A stretch of DNA of 64,000 nt from Ruminococcaceae bacterium AM07-15 (GCA_003477405.1 QUDE01000001.1:186001-250000); one strand, 5' to 3'; positions 40,573 through 49,799 are shown, numbered from the stretch's first letter. Notes: generated by a model not told the origin, from the sequence alone. Made by a program: numbers and translations.

Positions 40573-41169
40573 ATGGAAAACAATGTGCAAACCTCAAAAA
40601 TTGGCGTGCGCGATCTTGTAAATGTCGCAATCTTCACGGTCATTTATTTTGTGATCTTCTATGTGTGTGCAATGACCGGCTTTGTTCCGGTGATGGCTGT
40701 TTTTTATCCTGTGCTGACAGCGATCATTGCAGGCATACCCTGCATCCTTTTCTACACGAAGGTAAAATCCTTCGGCCTCGTGACAATCATGGGTGTGCTT
40801 CTGGGCCTTATCTTTTTCCTGATGGGATATGGATACTACGCTCTGATTACCGGCATTGTCTTTGGCTTGCTGGCAGATGTCATTATGAAGGCTGGAAAAT
40901 ATAAAAGCTGGAAAGCGATGCTGGCAGGCTATGCAGTATTCAGTGTTTGGCAGGTCGGGACACAGCTCCCCATGTTTATCATGGGCGATGCTTATGTTGA
41001 AATGTATCGTGCCAGCCAGGGGGATGCCTTTGCAGATAGCCTCGCAGCCTTAGTGCAGGGCTATATGGTTCCAGTTGTCATTCTTGCAACTGCTGTCGGC
41101 GGTGTCATCGGCGCTTTGATTGGTCGCGCTGTCCTGAACAAGCATTTCAAACGGGCGGGAATTGCATAA
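40573..41169 (+). CDS. ECF transporter S component, MptD family
   Basis: 198 residues, ATG with AAAGGAGG upstream. Six hydrophobic segments and the MptD-like N-terminus (LVNVAIFTVIYFVIFYVCAM). As an energy-coupling-factor substrate-binding subunit it would capture a small compound at the membrane. Substrate unknown. Stop overlaps the EcfT start by one base (TAATG), giving tight coupling. Confidence 0.85.
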   Translation: MENNVQTSKIGVRDLVNVAIFTVIYFVIFYVCAMTGFVPVMAVFYPVLTAIIAGIPCILFYTKVKSFGLVTIMGVLLGLIFFLMGYGYYALITGIVFGLLADVIMKAGKYKSWKAMLAGYAVFSVWQVGTQLPMFIMGDAYVEMYRASQGDAFADSLAALVQGYMVPVVILATAVGGVIGALIGRAVLNKHFKRAGIA

Positions 41170-41888
41170 TGAGTGGTAAGGTATCAACGAATACGCAGCA
41201 AGCCGTTATCAATCTTGACCCAAGGACAAAACTATATACCTTAATGGTGTTCAGTCTTGTCATGGTTCCATCGTCTGAAAGCGAACTTGATACCATTTTG
41301 AAAATCGTGTTTGCAGGGCTGGCTTTCCTGATGTTGATAAACATCAGGAGGCCCGGCCTTGCCGCGGTTTATGCGGTGGCCTATTGTGCCGCTTATGGGG
41401 CAAATGGGCTACTGGCGTACATATCTGGAATGAGCCTTTTAGGTATTATCATTCGCTTGTTAGTCGAGGTGGTGCTTCGTATGATGCCCACCCTGTTTAT
41501 CGCCATGAGTTTTTTACAGACAACAAAAGTCAGCGAGTTTGTGGCGGCGATGGAAAAAATGCACATTACCAGAAAAATCACAATTCCCTTCGCTGTGATA
41601 TTTCGCTTCTTTCCTACGGTGGCGGACGAGTACCACAGTATTCAGGATGCAATGAAAATGCGCGGTATTGGAATTAGTAAAGGGCCGATTGCCATGTTGG
41701 AATACAGGCTCGTACCGCTGATTGCTTCTGTTGTGCAAATTGGTGACGAACTATCCGCTGCCGCCGTTGCACGCGGCCTCGGCGTGGATACGGAAAGAAG
41801 TAATTACTGCAAAATAAAGATCAAAGGGTTGGACATCCTTTTGATGGTTCTGTTAACCGCTGCGCTTATTCTCTATTACTTGTTTTAA
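41169..41888 (+). CDS. ECF transporter T component (EcfT)
   Basis: 239 residues. Hydrophobic N-terminal segments, then the coupling helices with the A-R-G type motif (AAAVARGLGV) near 195 and MKMRGIGIS near 160, which contact the ATPases. It links the S component to the double ATPase encoded 12 nt downstream. Confidence 0.88.
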   Translation: MSGKVSTNTQQAVINLDPRTKLYTLMVFSLVMVPSSESELDTILKIVFAGLAFLMLINIRRPGLAAVYAVAYCAAYGANGLLAYISGMSLLGIIIRLLVEVVLRMMPTLFIAMSFLQTTKVSEFVAAMEKMHITRKITIPFAVIFRFFPTVADEYHSIQDAMKMRGIGISKGPIAMLEYRLVPLIASVVQIGDELSAAAVARGLGVDTERSNYCKIKIKGLDILLMVLLTAALILYYLF

Positions 41889-41899
41889 GGAGGGGCACG

Positions 41900-43384
41900 A
41901 TGATCGAACTGAAAAATGTGTCCTTCCGCTATAAGGACAGCGAACAGGACAATTCTCTTACGAATGTAAATCTATCTATTCACGATGGAGAAGTTGTCCT
42001 TATATGTGGAGGATCAGGGTGCGGAAAAACAACAATCACACGGCTATTGAATGGCCTTATTCCCAGCTTTTATGAGGGGCAGCTCACTGGTGAAGTCCTG
42101 CTTAATGGAGAAAACATCTCGAAGCAGCCGATCCATAAGGTAGCCCGCAAGGTTGGCTCTGTTTTTCAAAACCCGCGCACACAATTTTTTAATATTGACT
42201 CTACCAGTGAACTGATTTTTCGATGTGAAAATCTGGCTGTACCTGTTGAGCAAATCAGCCAGTATTTAGAAAACGCAATCAATGAATTTGGAATTGGAGA
42301 ACTTGTTGGGCGAAATCTATTCCATCTGTCTGGCGGTGAAAAGCAAAAGATAGCCTGTGCCTCAGTTTCCATTCCCATGCCGGACATTTTTGTTTTGGAT
42401 GAACCCACTTCTAATTTGGACTGGCGCTCAATCTGGATGCTGAAAGATATTATCATGCGATGGAAAGGCCAGGGAAAGACCGTTATTGTTGCTGAACATC
42501 GGCTTAGTTATTTGAAGGGTGTGGCAGATCGGGTTGTTTATATGAACGATGGAGAAATCAAAGAAGATATGCCCGCTGATACATTCTGGAGCCTGTCAGC
42601 AGATGAAATCAAACGCCGTGGGCTACGATCCATATCGCCAGTGTCTTTTGGCTCCAATGCCAGAACACCGCATAGTTCGGACTGCTATTCTGTGAAAGAT
42701 TTATCGTTTCATTACAAGGATGGCGTTGGGATTGAAATACCGGCCTTATCTATTCCGAAAGGTGCGATTGTTGGAATTATCGGGGAAAATGGAGCTGGAA
42801 AAACGACTTTTGCCCGTTGCCTGTGCGGGCTTGAGAAACGGGCAAGAGGTTTATTCTCGTTCGGAAGTAGAACATACAGCAACCGGCAGCGGCTGAAAAT
42901 ATGCTATCTGGTTATGCAGGATGTCAATCATCAGCTTTTTACAGAAAGCGTTGAAGATGAAATTTCCATAAGCGTGGAACATACGGACGATGCTCAGCGT
43001 GAAAAAATAGTTGATGAGATCCTGCATGATATGGATTTAATTGCATTAAAAAGTATCCATCCCCTTTCGTTATCTGGCGGACAAAAACAGCGCGTGGCTA
43101 TTGGAAGTGCCATTGCATCAAAAAAAGAAATTATGGTTTTTGATGAACCGACAAGCGGTTTGGACTATCGGCATATGTTGGAGGTTTCAAATTGCCTCAA
43201 GAAATTAAGCGCCATAGGGAAAACATCGCTGATTATTACCCATGACCCGGAATTGATTGCAGAATGCTGTGACTATTTCATTTTTATTGAGGATGGGACT
43301 GTGAAATGGTATGGGCCGTTTGATACACAGAACGGACAGCGTGTTCAACAATTTTTCGGTTCTGAGGAAGGAGGGGCTTTATGA
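41900..43384 (+). CDS. ECF double ATPase (EcfA-A' fusion)
   Basis: 494 residues containing two ATP-binding cassettes: first with Walker A GGSGCGKTT, signature LSGGEKQK, Walker B IFVLDEPTSNLD; second with GENGAGKTT, LSGGQKQR and IMVFDEPTSGLD. Together with the S and T genes it completes a dedicated ECF importer. Its stop overlaps the next ABC gene start by 4 nt. Confidence 0.9.
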   Translation: MIELKNVSFRYKDSEQDNSLTNVNLSIHDGEVVLICGGSGCGKTTITRLLNGLIPSFYEGQLTGEVLLNGENISKQPIHKVARKVGSVFQNPRTQFFNIDSTSELIFRCENLAVPVEQISQYLENAINEFGIGELVGRNLFHLSGGEKQKIACASVSIPMPDIFVLDEPTSNLDWRSIWMLKDIIMRWKGQGKTVIVAEHRLSYLKGVADRVVYMNDGEIKEDMPADTFWSLSADEIKRRGLRSISPVSFGSNARTPHSSDCYSVKDLSFHYKDGVGIEIPALSIPKGAIVGIIGENGAGKTTFARCLCGLEKRARGLFSFGSRTYSNRQRLKICYLVMQDVNHQLFTESVEDEISISVEHTDDAQREKIVDEILHDMDLIALKSIHPLSLSGGQKQRVAIGSAIASKKEIMVFDEPTSGLDYRHMLEVSNCLKKLSAIGKTSLIITHDPELIAECCDYFIFIEDGTVKWYGPFDTQNGQRVQQFFGSEEGGAL

Positions 43385-45135
43385 AGCAGAAAGAAGATAA
43401 TCCAATAAAAACTCTTTTTGAGTTTTCCGGCGATGCCAAGGGAAAGATGCCGCTGTCTGTAATTTTGACAGTTCTGTCAGAGTTATTTGGTATGCTCCCC
43501 TATTTGACCGCCGCCATGCTTGCCAACGAAGTTTTCGCAGGTACAGCAACGATACATAGTACACTGATTTGGGCCGGAATTGCCGCAGCAGGTATCATTC
43601 TCAAAACTCTGCTCGGTATTGTTGCATCCAGCCGCAGCCATAAGATTGCATTTACCATTTTGTGCAATATTCGGTGTGCGATTGCAGAAAAAATGCGAAA
43701 GGTTCCAATGGGTGTCATGCTGGAAACGCCATCCGGCGTATATAAAAATCTCATCGTAGATAATGTTGCAAAATTAGAAGATGCGATAGCGCATTTTATC
43801 CCCGAAATCCCTTCAAATATCGCAGCTCCGGCAGCCTGCATTGTTTTGTTGTTTGCGTTGGACTGGCGCATGGGATTGGCGTCACTCATTACAATTCCTC
43901 TTTGCATCCCTTTTATTTTCGGGATGCTTCGCGGATATGGTGAGAAAATGGAAACCTATCTGCGTAGCGGAAACGAAATGAACGCAGCGCTGGTTGAATA
44001 TGTTGGAGGCATCCAGGTCATAAAAGCCTTTAGCCGTACAGGAGCATCTTTTGGCAAGTTTTCTAATTCAGTGAACTTTTTCCATGACAGTACGCTTGAT
44101 TGGTGGCGGCAATGCTGGTTTTGGATGGCTGCGGTAAAAGCAATTCTTCCATCGACAATGCTGGGAAGTCTGCCCATTGGTGCATACCTCTATATGAACC
44201 AGCAGATTTCACTTCCGATCCTTGTTGCGTGCATTATCATCCCCATTGGTGCGATTGCGCCTTTGATGAAGCTGGCAAGTGCCGGTGAAATGCTGACAAC
44301 GATTACCGCCAATCTGAAGCCCGTCAAAGATTTCCTCGCAACGCCGGAACAAAAACGGCCGGATGCGAAAGTTGAATTTGACGGAAGTGCATATTCTTTT
44401 GAGAATGTTTCGTTTTCCTATAACGATACCAAAGAAGTGCTTCATGGCATATCTTTCCAGACAAAACCAGGAACTATGACCGCTATCGTTGGGGCTTCCG
44501 GCTCTGGCAAATCAACGATTGCAAAGCTGATGGCTGGATTTTGGGATGCGACTTCCGGTATCGTTCGTTATGGTGGAAAGGACATAAAAGACATTCCATT
44601 CGATCAGCTGATGCAGGAAATCAGCTATGTGGCGCAGGATAACTTTTTGTTTAATAAGTCTATTCGAGAGAATATTCGCATGGGAAACCCACAAGCGTCT
44701 GATCAGGAAGTAGAGGCTGCGGCCAAAGCCGCAAACTGCCATGACTTTATTATGAAATTGCCGCAAGGGTATGATACCTTTGCCGGTGATGCGGGAGATC
44801 GGCTTTCAGGGGGCGAACGCCAGCGCATTACGATTGCAAGGGCTATGCTGAAACAGTCAAACCTTATCATTTTGGACGAGGCAACTGCCTACGCTGATCC
44901 CGAAAGCGAGGCTCAAATCCAAGAGGCTGTTGGGCGTCTTGTTCACGGCAAAACTCTTGTGGTTGTCGCCCACAGGCTTTCTACTATTCAAAATGCGGAG
45001 CAAATTCTTGTCGTTGATAAGGGAAATATTATTGCCAGAGGAACACAGAAAGAATTACTGGAACAGTGTCCACTGTATCATCGAATGTGGCAGCAGTATG
45101 TCGGAGCATCAAATCTGGAAAAGAAGGAGGGATAG
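43381..45135 (+). CDS. ABC half-transporter, exporter fold (permease-ATPase fusion), subunit 1
   Basis: 584 residues. Six-helix ABC membrane domain (about 20-310) then ATPase with Walker A GASGSGKST near 377, Q-loop, signature LSGGERQR, Walker B LIILDEATAYAD. Forms a heterodimer with the next gene. The pairing of two exporter-fold subunits with an ECF module recalls YbtPQ/IrtAB-type siderophore or metallophore importers, so direction of transport cannot be assumed. Confidence 0.88.
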   Translation: MKQKEDNPIKTLFEFSGDAKGKMPLSVILTVLSELFGMLPYLTAAMLANEVFAGTATIHSTLIWAGIAAAGIILKTLLGIVASSRSHKIAFTILCNIRCAIAEKMRKVPMGVMLETPSGVYKNLIVDNVAKLEDAIAHFIPEIPSNIAAPAACIVLLFALDWRMGLASLITIPLCIPFIFGMLRGYGEKMETYLRSGNEMNAALVEYVGGIQVIKAFSRTGASFGKFSNSVNFFHDSTLDWWRQCWFWMAAVKAILPSTMLGSLPIGAYLYMNQQISLPILVACIIIPIGAIAPLMKLASAGEMLTTITANLKPVKDFLATPEQKRPDAKVEFDGSAYSFENVSFSYNDTKEVLHGISFQTKPGTMTAIVGASGSGKSTIAKLMAGFWDATSGIVRYGGKDIKDIPFDQLMQEISYVAQDNFLFNKSIRENIRMGNPQASDQEVEAAAKAANCHDFIMKLPQGYDTFAGDAGDRLSGGERQRITIARAMLKQSNLIILDEATAYADPESEAQIQEAVGRLVHGKTLVVVAHRLSTIQNAEQILVVDKGNIIARGTQKELLEQCPLYHRMWQQYVGASNLEKKEG

Positions 45136-45138
45136 GCA

Positions 45139-46869
45139 ATGGTTGCTATGATTAAAAGAATACTCAATCTGGCGGGAAAGCATAAATCAAAAATCTTGCT
45201 GGGCATCCTCTTTAATTTCCTGAAAAGCGTATGTATGGCAATGGTTTTATGGGCGGTTTATATTGTTGCCTCTGATCTGGACAGCCTGACAATGGATGTA
45301 ATCTGGAAAGCTTTTGCTGTCTTGTGTATCAGTGTGCTGGGCCGTTTCTTTTTTCAGTGGCTTATGGATATTTCCATGAGTGCTAAAGGCTTTGATATAT
45401 TCCGTGATTACAGACTTCATGTCGGCTCCCTCATGCGAAAAGCACCTATGGGATATTTTTCTGAGCAGCGTTTGGGAAGTATTCAGAATGTACTTACAAC
45501 GACAGTAACGGAGTTGGAACAATATTCCATGATGGCGGTCACTGATCTGACCAGCGGAGCGTTGATGGCGCTGGTAATGATCGTTTTCTTTCTATTTTCC
45601 GTTCCTGTTTTTGCAGTAATCACCCTTGCAGGTTCCATTGTCGGCATCTTAATTCTTCATGCTATTGGACAAGTTGCAAGGGAACACGCGCCGAAAGTAT
45701 TGGCGGCGCAAGAAGATATGACGACTCAGGCGTTGGAATATATCCGGGGAATTGCGGTGCTTCGTGCCTTTTCCCAAGCGGATGGTAGCGAAAATGCCGT
45801 TTATGCCTCTTTTCGCAAAAAGAAAGAAGCTGATCTTGCACAGGAACACGCTTCTATGGCTTTGATGAAATGGTACTCTGCTGTTTACAAGATAACCGGC
45901 AGTGTTTTGATGTTAGCCGCCGTTCTTTTGTATCTGGCGGGAAGTTTATCGTTGCCGTGGTGCCTCATGGTGATTGTCAGCGCCTTTATCATTTTTTCCG
46001 AAATGGAGCAGATGGGAAATGGTGCGTTTCTTTCCCGTGTCGTCACCGCTGGCTTAAACCGCCTTGAAGAAGTTACTAACATCCCGCAGATGGACACAAC
46101 ATCAAATAAACTTGTCCCGAAACGGTTTGATATTGAGCTTCGGGATGTATCTTTCGGATATGAAAAGTCCCGAAAAATTATCGACCATGTTTCTCTGCTT
46201 ATCCCACAGGGAACTACCTGCGCGATTGTGGGGCCATCTGGATCAGGTAAAACAACCCTTTGCAACCTGATTGCCCGCTTTTGGGATGTTCAAGAAGGTC
46301 AGGTTCTTGTGGACGGGCAGGATGTAAAAAATTACACTGCTGATAGCCTTATGCAATATATCAGCATGGTCTTTCAAAGCGTCTACCTTTTCAATGATAC
46401 CATTGAGAATAATATTCGCTTTGGCAATCCTGATGCAAGCCATGAGCAAATCGTGGAGGCAGCAAAAAAGGCTCAATGCCATGACTTTATCGTATCTTTG
46501 CCCGAAGGATATAACACAAAGGTGGGTGAAGGTGGCTCTACTTTGTCTGGCGGTGAAAAGCAGCGTATTTCCATAGCGAGAGCCATTTTGAAAGATGCTC
46601 CAATCATTATCCTGGATGAAGCAACATCCAGCGTTGACCCGGAGAATGAACATGAACTGTTGGCAGCGATTGAACAGCTTACAAAGGGAAAAACACTGAT
46701 TTCCATTGCACATCGCTTATCAACAGTAAAAAATGCCGATCAGATTGTCGTTATATCGGATGGCAAAGTGGCGCAAAAAGGAACGCACGCAGAACTGATT
46801 TCTCAAGATGGAATTTATAGTCGTTTTTGGAAACAGCGTGAACTGGCAAGTGGCTGGAAACTAAAGTGA
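45139..46869 (+). CDS. ABC half-transporter, exporter fold, subunit 2
   Basis: 576 residues; ATG 45139 is 8 nt after GGAGG (ATG 45148 also in frame). Membrane domain then ATPase with Walker A GPSGSGKTT, signature LSGGEKQR, Walker B IIILDEATSSVD and H-loop IAHRLST. Only 3 nt after subunit 1. Last gene of the ECF/ABC operon and directly upstream of a DtxR-like metal regulator, consistent with metal or metallophore transport. Confidence 0.88.
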   Translation: MVAMIKRILNLAGKHKSKILLGILFNFLKSVCMAMVLWAVYIVASDLDSLTMDVIWKAFAVLCISVLGRFFFQWLMDISMSAKGFDIFRDYRLHVGSLMRKAPMGYFSEQRLGSIQNVLTTTVTELEQYSMMAVTDLTSGALMALVMIVFFLFSVPVFAVITLAGSIVGILILHAIGQVAREHAPKVLAAQEDMTTQALEYIRGIAVLRAFSQADGSENAVYASFRKKKEADLAQEHASMALMKWYSAVYKITGSVLMLAAVLLYLAGSLSLPWCLMVIVSAFIIFSEMEQMGNGAFLSRVVTAGLNRLEEVTNIPQMDTTSNKLVPKRFDIELRDVSFGYEKSRKIIDHVSLLIPQGTTCAIVGPSGSGKTTLCNLIARFWDVQEGQVLVDGQDVKNYTADSLMQYISMVFQSVYLFNDTIENNIRFGNPDASHEQIVEAAKKAQCHDFIVSLPEGYNTKVGEGGSTLSGGEKQRISIARAILKDAPIIILDEATSSVDPENEHELLAAIEQLTKGKTLISIAHRLSTVKNADQIVVISDGKVAQKGTHAELISQDGIYSRFWKQRELASGWKLK

Positions 46870-46994
46870 TTTCTTTTGCATAAACATCAGAACCTATTAT
46901 TCTTGAAAGGGGGCGTGCCAAGGTGTTTTCTTTGATTATTCGTGAAGCATGGGAAGAATTGCAACAAAAACAGGCAAAGGAGCGCAAAGAGTTT

Positions 46995-47363
46995 ATGAAG
47001 CCCGTAATAACTCCGTCCGGGGAGGACTACCTGGAAACCATCCTTGTTCTCCAAAAGAAACTCGGTATGGTACGCTCCGTAGATGTGGCCCGGCACATGG
47101 GATTCACCAAACCGAGCATCACCCATGCCATTACAACGCTGCAGGCCGGCGGATTTGTTGAACGGGATGAGGACGGCTTCATTCGTCTGACCGATGTGGG
47201 CCGCGAGGTGGCTGAGCGAACCTATGAGAAACACTGCTTTTTTACGGAAATGCTCATAGAAGCCGGCGTGGATCAGGAGACAGCAGAGGCCGACGCCTGC
47301 CGGATGGAGCACGCCATCAGCGAGGACAGCTTTCAGCACTTGAAGGTCAAGCATCAGGGATAA
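46995..47363 (+). CDS. DtxR/MntR-family metal-dependent regulator
   Basis: 122 residues from ATG 46995; a GTG at 46923 with AAAGGGGG upstream would add 24 residues (MFSLIIREAWEELQQKQAK), and which is used is uncertain. N-terminal winged helix (SGEDYLETILVLQKKLG, SVDVARHMGFTKPSITHAI) and the metal/dimerisation region with HCFFTEMLIEAG, ADACRMEHAIS. Likely senses Fe2+ or Mn2+ and regulates the ABC/ECF cluster upstream. Ends at a terminator. Confidence 0.85.
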   Translation: MKPVITPSGEDYLETILVLQKKLGMVRSVDVARHMGFTKPSITHAITTLQAGGFVERDEDGFIRLTDVGREVAERTYEKHCFFTEMLIEAGVDQETAEADACRMEHAISEDSFQHLKVKHQG

Positions 47364-47378
47364 ATCTTGTTTAGAAGG

Positions 47379-47417
47379 AGCGGGCAGAGAAAACAGATCT
47401 TTGCCCGCCCTTTTTCT
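47379..47417 (+). terminator. Terminator after the DtxR-like gene
   Basis: GCGGGCA / TGCCCGC with AGAAAAC-containing loop, followed by CCTTTTTCT. Confidence 0.8.
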
Positions 47418-47419
47418 CT

Positions 47420-48115
47420 GTGTTGAAGCTGCAAGATTTTGATGAAAATAACCGCCTGATGGGAAAAATTGTCGTTCAGTCAAAATCCAGCGATCTTTGA
47501 CATTTACACTTAATATGGCGTTTTGAAACCATAAACAGATAGAAAGAACGGGAGGGATGTCTATGAGACGGAGAAATCAAAACAGCAGAGGTAATTTCAA
47601 GTTACAACAGGCGGTCTTATTCCAGAGAGAATGAGGCCGCCTTTTCTTATATATTCCGACAAAAAGCAACAAAGTTTTTGGAACAACACTGCACCTAAGA
47701 TGATTGGCAGGTCCGCCGCCTGCTGGTAGCAGCGGCGGGCTCGTGTGCAAAGTATGGTCCAGATGGCAGGGAGCCAGAAGTGCATGATGGAAAGATGGAT
47801 CATGCACATAAAGAGGTTCGTCCATCTGCTTACATTTCGACACACAGCTTACTTTACAATACGGTTCTTCCGCCGCCCTTTTCACGGGAGTAGGCGGGAA
47901 CATCGCAAATCGAGCGATAAGCCTCCTCCTGCGGGCGCCGGAAGTCATGACGGACTTCTTTATGTGTATCACTCGGCCGGCAGCTCACCTTTGCGGTGTG
48001 CGGCCGGCCGCGTTTCTTTATATGGCAAGGCAAGACGCCCGTTAGTTCGGTGTCGGTCTCCGCCAAAGGTTCAAGAATTCCCTTAAAATTCTTGAACTAT
48101 TTGGAGGATAAGGCC
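47420..48115. other. Largely non-coding stretch of Tn1549-like character
   Basis: About 700 nt with no convincing long gene. It holds a 23-codon leader-like frame with a hairpin (47563-47650) and GC-rich palindromic stretches near 47980-48010 (CGGCCGG...CCGGCCG). It precedes the sigma-like pair as in Tn916/Tn1549-type elements. Confidence 0.5.
47563..47634 (+). CDS. 23-residue leader-like peptide
   Basis: ATG with GGGAGGG 6 nt upstream; encodes a basic peptide (MRRRNQNSRGNFKLQQAV...QRE). Its 3' half lies in a hairpin AGGCGGTC ... GGCCGCCT followed by TTTTCTT, so ribosome position could control termination. Leader peptide role is inferred. Confidence 0.4.
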   Translation: MRRRNQNSRGNFKLQQAVLFQRE

Positions 48116-48529
48116 ATGTGGCAACGAAATAATGGACGAGCAGAGGAAGAACTGCAAATCAAGTTTACAGGTTACTTAATCCAGGCAGTCAGACGAACCC
48201 AGCGGGATTATCTGAAGGCCCTTTATGCGTACAGCAATCAGGAGACCTTGACGGATACGATCTTTGCCGTGAGCCAGACGCTGGAGCAGGAAGTGATGGA
48301 GCAGCTGCCCCTCTGGGAGAAAATTGAGAGCGGTGCGCTCCTGTATGCCTTGAAACAGCTGGACGAGCGGGAACGGTATGTGTTCCTTGCCCGTGTGCTG
48401 GACAAGCGCCCATTCGATGTGATTGGCGTGCAGCTGGGATTGTCGTATAAGGGCGCGGCTGCGGTGTATTACCGGGCCATTCGGAAGTTGAAGAAGAGCA
48501 TCGAGGGGGTGAACGGATATGACATTTGA
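48116..48529 (+). CDS. Sigma-70-like protein of conjugative transposon (Tn916 Orf7-like)
   Basis: 137 residues from ATG 48116, with TTGGAGG upstream. C-terminal sigma region-4-like helix-turn-helix: LDERERYVFLARVLDKRPF, then GVQLGLSYKGAAAVYYRAI. In Tn916/Tn1549 relatives such a protein regulates excision and transfer genes. Overlaps the next gene by 11 nt. Confidence 0.82.
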   Translation: MWQRNNGRAEEELQIKFTGYLIQAVRRTQRDYLKALYAYSNQETLTDTIFAVSQTLEQEVMEQLPLWEKIESGALLYALKQLDERERYVFLARVLDKRPFDVIGVQLGLSYKGAAAVYYRAIRKLKKSIEGVNGYDI

Positions 48530-48701
48530 ACAGATGCTGCGGCGAGCCAAGGACGGTGACCATGAGGCCATCACAAGCATTTTACTCATGTACCGGCCCC
48601 TGCTGCTCAAGTATGCCGTGATCAACGGCAGACTGGACGAGGATCTGTACCAGGAGCTGTGCATCACGCTGATGCGGGCGATTGACCTGTTCCGGATTTA
48701 A
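48519..48701 (+). CDS. Helix-turn-helix protein of conjugative transposon (Tn916 Orf8-like)
   Basis: 60 residues, ATG 48519. MTFEQMLRRAKDGDHEAITS and LLLKYAVINGRLDEDLYQEL resemble sigma region 2 of the small partner protein that accompanies Orf7-type factors. The xis/int genes that normally follow in Tn916-like elements are absent here, so this is an isolated remnant or a re-used regulatory pair. Confidence 0.8.
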   Translation: MTFEQMLRRAKDGDHEAITSILLMYRPLLLKYAVINGRLDEDLYQELCITLMRAIDLFRI

Positions 48702-48715
48702 GTCTATGAGAAAGG

Positions 48716-48742
48716 CCCTGAGATCGCTGTCTCAGGGTCTTT
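48716..48742 (+). terminator. Hairpin after the sigma-like pair
   Basis: CCCTGAGA / TCTCAGGG with 6-nt loop, followed by TCTTTCC. Confidence 0.65.
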
Positions 48743-48859
48743 CCCGTGGGCTTAAAAATTGACTTGCCGCCCGGGAACACCTTGCGCTGCAAGCTGTTCC
48801 GCCCAGCAGGTTTATTCAGATACAGCAATACTTTTTTAAATTATTCTCAAACTGCCTTA

Positions 48860-48888
48860 TTGCATGGCAAAGGTTGCTCCACTATAAT
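48860..48888 (+). promoter_or_regulatory. Promoter candidate of the alkyltransferase-like gene
   Basis: TTGCAT (48860-48865), 17 nt, TATAAT (48883-48888); the gene starts 22 nt later after GGGAGGTG. Confidence 0.6.
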
Positions 48889-48909
48889 TAAGACGGGAGG
48901 TGTTGAGAG

Positions 48910-49389
48910 ATGGCAAATGAAGATAAAAAAGATTTTAATGCAATGCTACACGATAGCAAGGATATGCCTAAAGTTCAGACCATTACTGATCAGAAAAGCA
49001 TTGAGAAATATGGCGGAAGCAGAATGTACTTTGCCCCACCGATTGACTATGACAAGGTGATGAAACAAATTCCTTACGGCAAAGTAATCACTATCGGAAA
49101 AATCCGTGAATATTTTGCTGAACTAAACGGGGCGGATTTCACAGAGCCTATCACAGCCGGGATTTTTGTATCTATTGCAGCATGGGCGAGTTACCAGCGT
49201 TCCGAGGATGAAACCCCGTATTGGCGAACCTTAAAGGCAAATGGGGAATTGAACGCAAAATATCCCGGCGGTATAGAAGCACAAAAGGAAAAGCTGGAAG
49301 CAGAAGGTCACACAATTATTCAGAAAGGACGCACAAATATAAAATATTTTGTAAAGGACTATGAAAGTGTTCTTTTTAATTTAAAATAA
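48910..49389 (+). CDS. Alkyltransferase-like protein (MGMT family, no catalytic Cys)
   Basis: 159 residues, ATG with GGGAGGTG upstream. The MGMT DNA-binding domain is recognisable: YDKVMKQIPYGKVITIGKIREYF, abbreviated, and NGELNAKYPGGIEAQKEKLEAEGH, shortened. The active-site P-C-H-R is replaced by P-Y-W-R, so it cannot accept alkyl groups. Alkyltransferase-like proteins bind O6-alkylguanine and hand lesions to nucleotide excision repair; that role is inferred. Its N-terminal about 40 residues are an extension. Single gene with its own promoter. Confidence 0.7.
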   Translation: MANEDKKDFNAMLHDSKDMPKVQTITDQKSIEKYGGSRMYFAPPIDYDKVMKQIPYGKVITIGKIREYFAELNGADFTEPITAGIFVSIAAWASYQRSEDETPYWRTLKANGELNAKYPGGIEAQKEKLEAEGHTIIQKGRTNIKYFVKDYESVLFNLK

Positions 49390-49539
49390 GAAGTTTTAAT
49401 TTGCTAAACGCATTTATTATCAGACCGGCCAGCCCTAAATTATAAAAACTGAATACCAGCTGACCATCGGCGGCACCACTGAACAGGAAATCATTGAGAC
49501 CTGTTGCTAATTCAGCAAGATTCGCATTGGCCTGACCTA

Positions 49540-49568
49540 TTGGAAACAGGCCTGTTCTGTGTTATACT
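49540..49568 (+). promoter_or_regulatory. Promoter with palindrome upstream of vbhA-fic
   Basis: TTGGAA (49540-49545), 17 nt, TATACT (49563-49568). The perfect 12-bp palindrome AACAGGCCTGTT (49545-49556) lies in the spacer, a natural operator position for toxin-antitoxin autoregulation. Confidence 0.55.
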
Positions 49569-49595
49569 AAAATCAATGGAGGGGGTGAAGGCGCG

Positions 49596-49799
49596 ATGAG
49601 TCCATTGGAAAAGAAACGGATTGCAGCGGTCAAGACCGCCGACGCGATCAACGCCATTGAAGGCGCTCCGATTTCCAGCTATGCACGGTCACTGTCTGCC
49701 AGCTGGGCCCGCGGTGAGCTGACGGGCGAACAGATGAAGCAGGCATTACTGGCGCATCATCGCCGGATCGCGGAGCAGGAGCGCCAGAGCCGTGTCTGA
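49596..49799 (+). CDS. VbhA-like antitoxin
   Basis: 67 residues, ATG with TGGAGGGGG upstream. ADAINAIEGAPISSYARSLS, then RGELTGEQMKQALL, matches the VbhA antitoxin pattern whose glutamate blocks the Fic ATP site (here IEGA). The usual Ser/Thr four residues before the Glu is not present, an oddity. Overlaps fic by 8 nt. Confidence 0.8.
   Translation: MSPLEKKRIAAVKTADAINAIEGAPISSYARSLSASWARGELTGEQMKQALLAHHRRIAEQERQSRV

Noticed and set aside
47577..47972. 131-codon minus-strand frame and a 113-codon plus-strand frame (47745-48086) in the Tn1549-like gap
   Set aside because: Mutually overlapping, no convincing start sites, and they cross hairpins; treated as non-coding.
49430..49520. Short in-frame stretch TIGGTTEQEIIETCC-stop as remnant of a transposon protein
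   Set aside because: Only about 21 codons and no recognisable family; could be chance.
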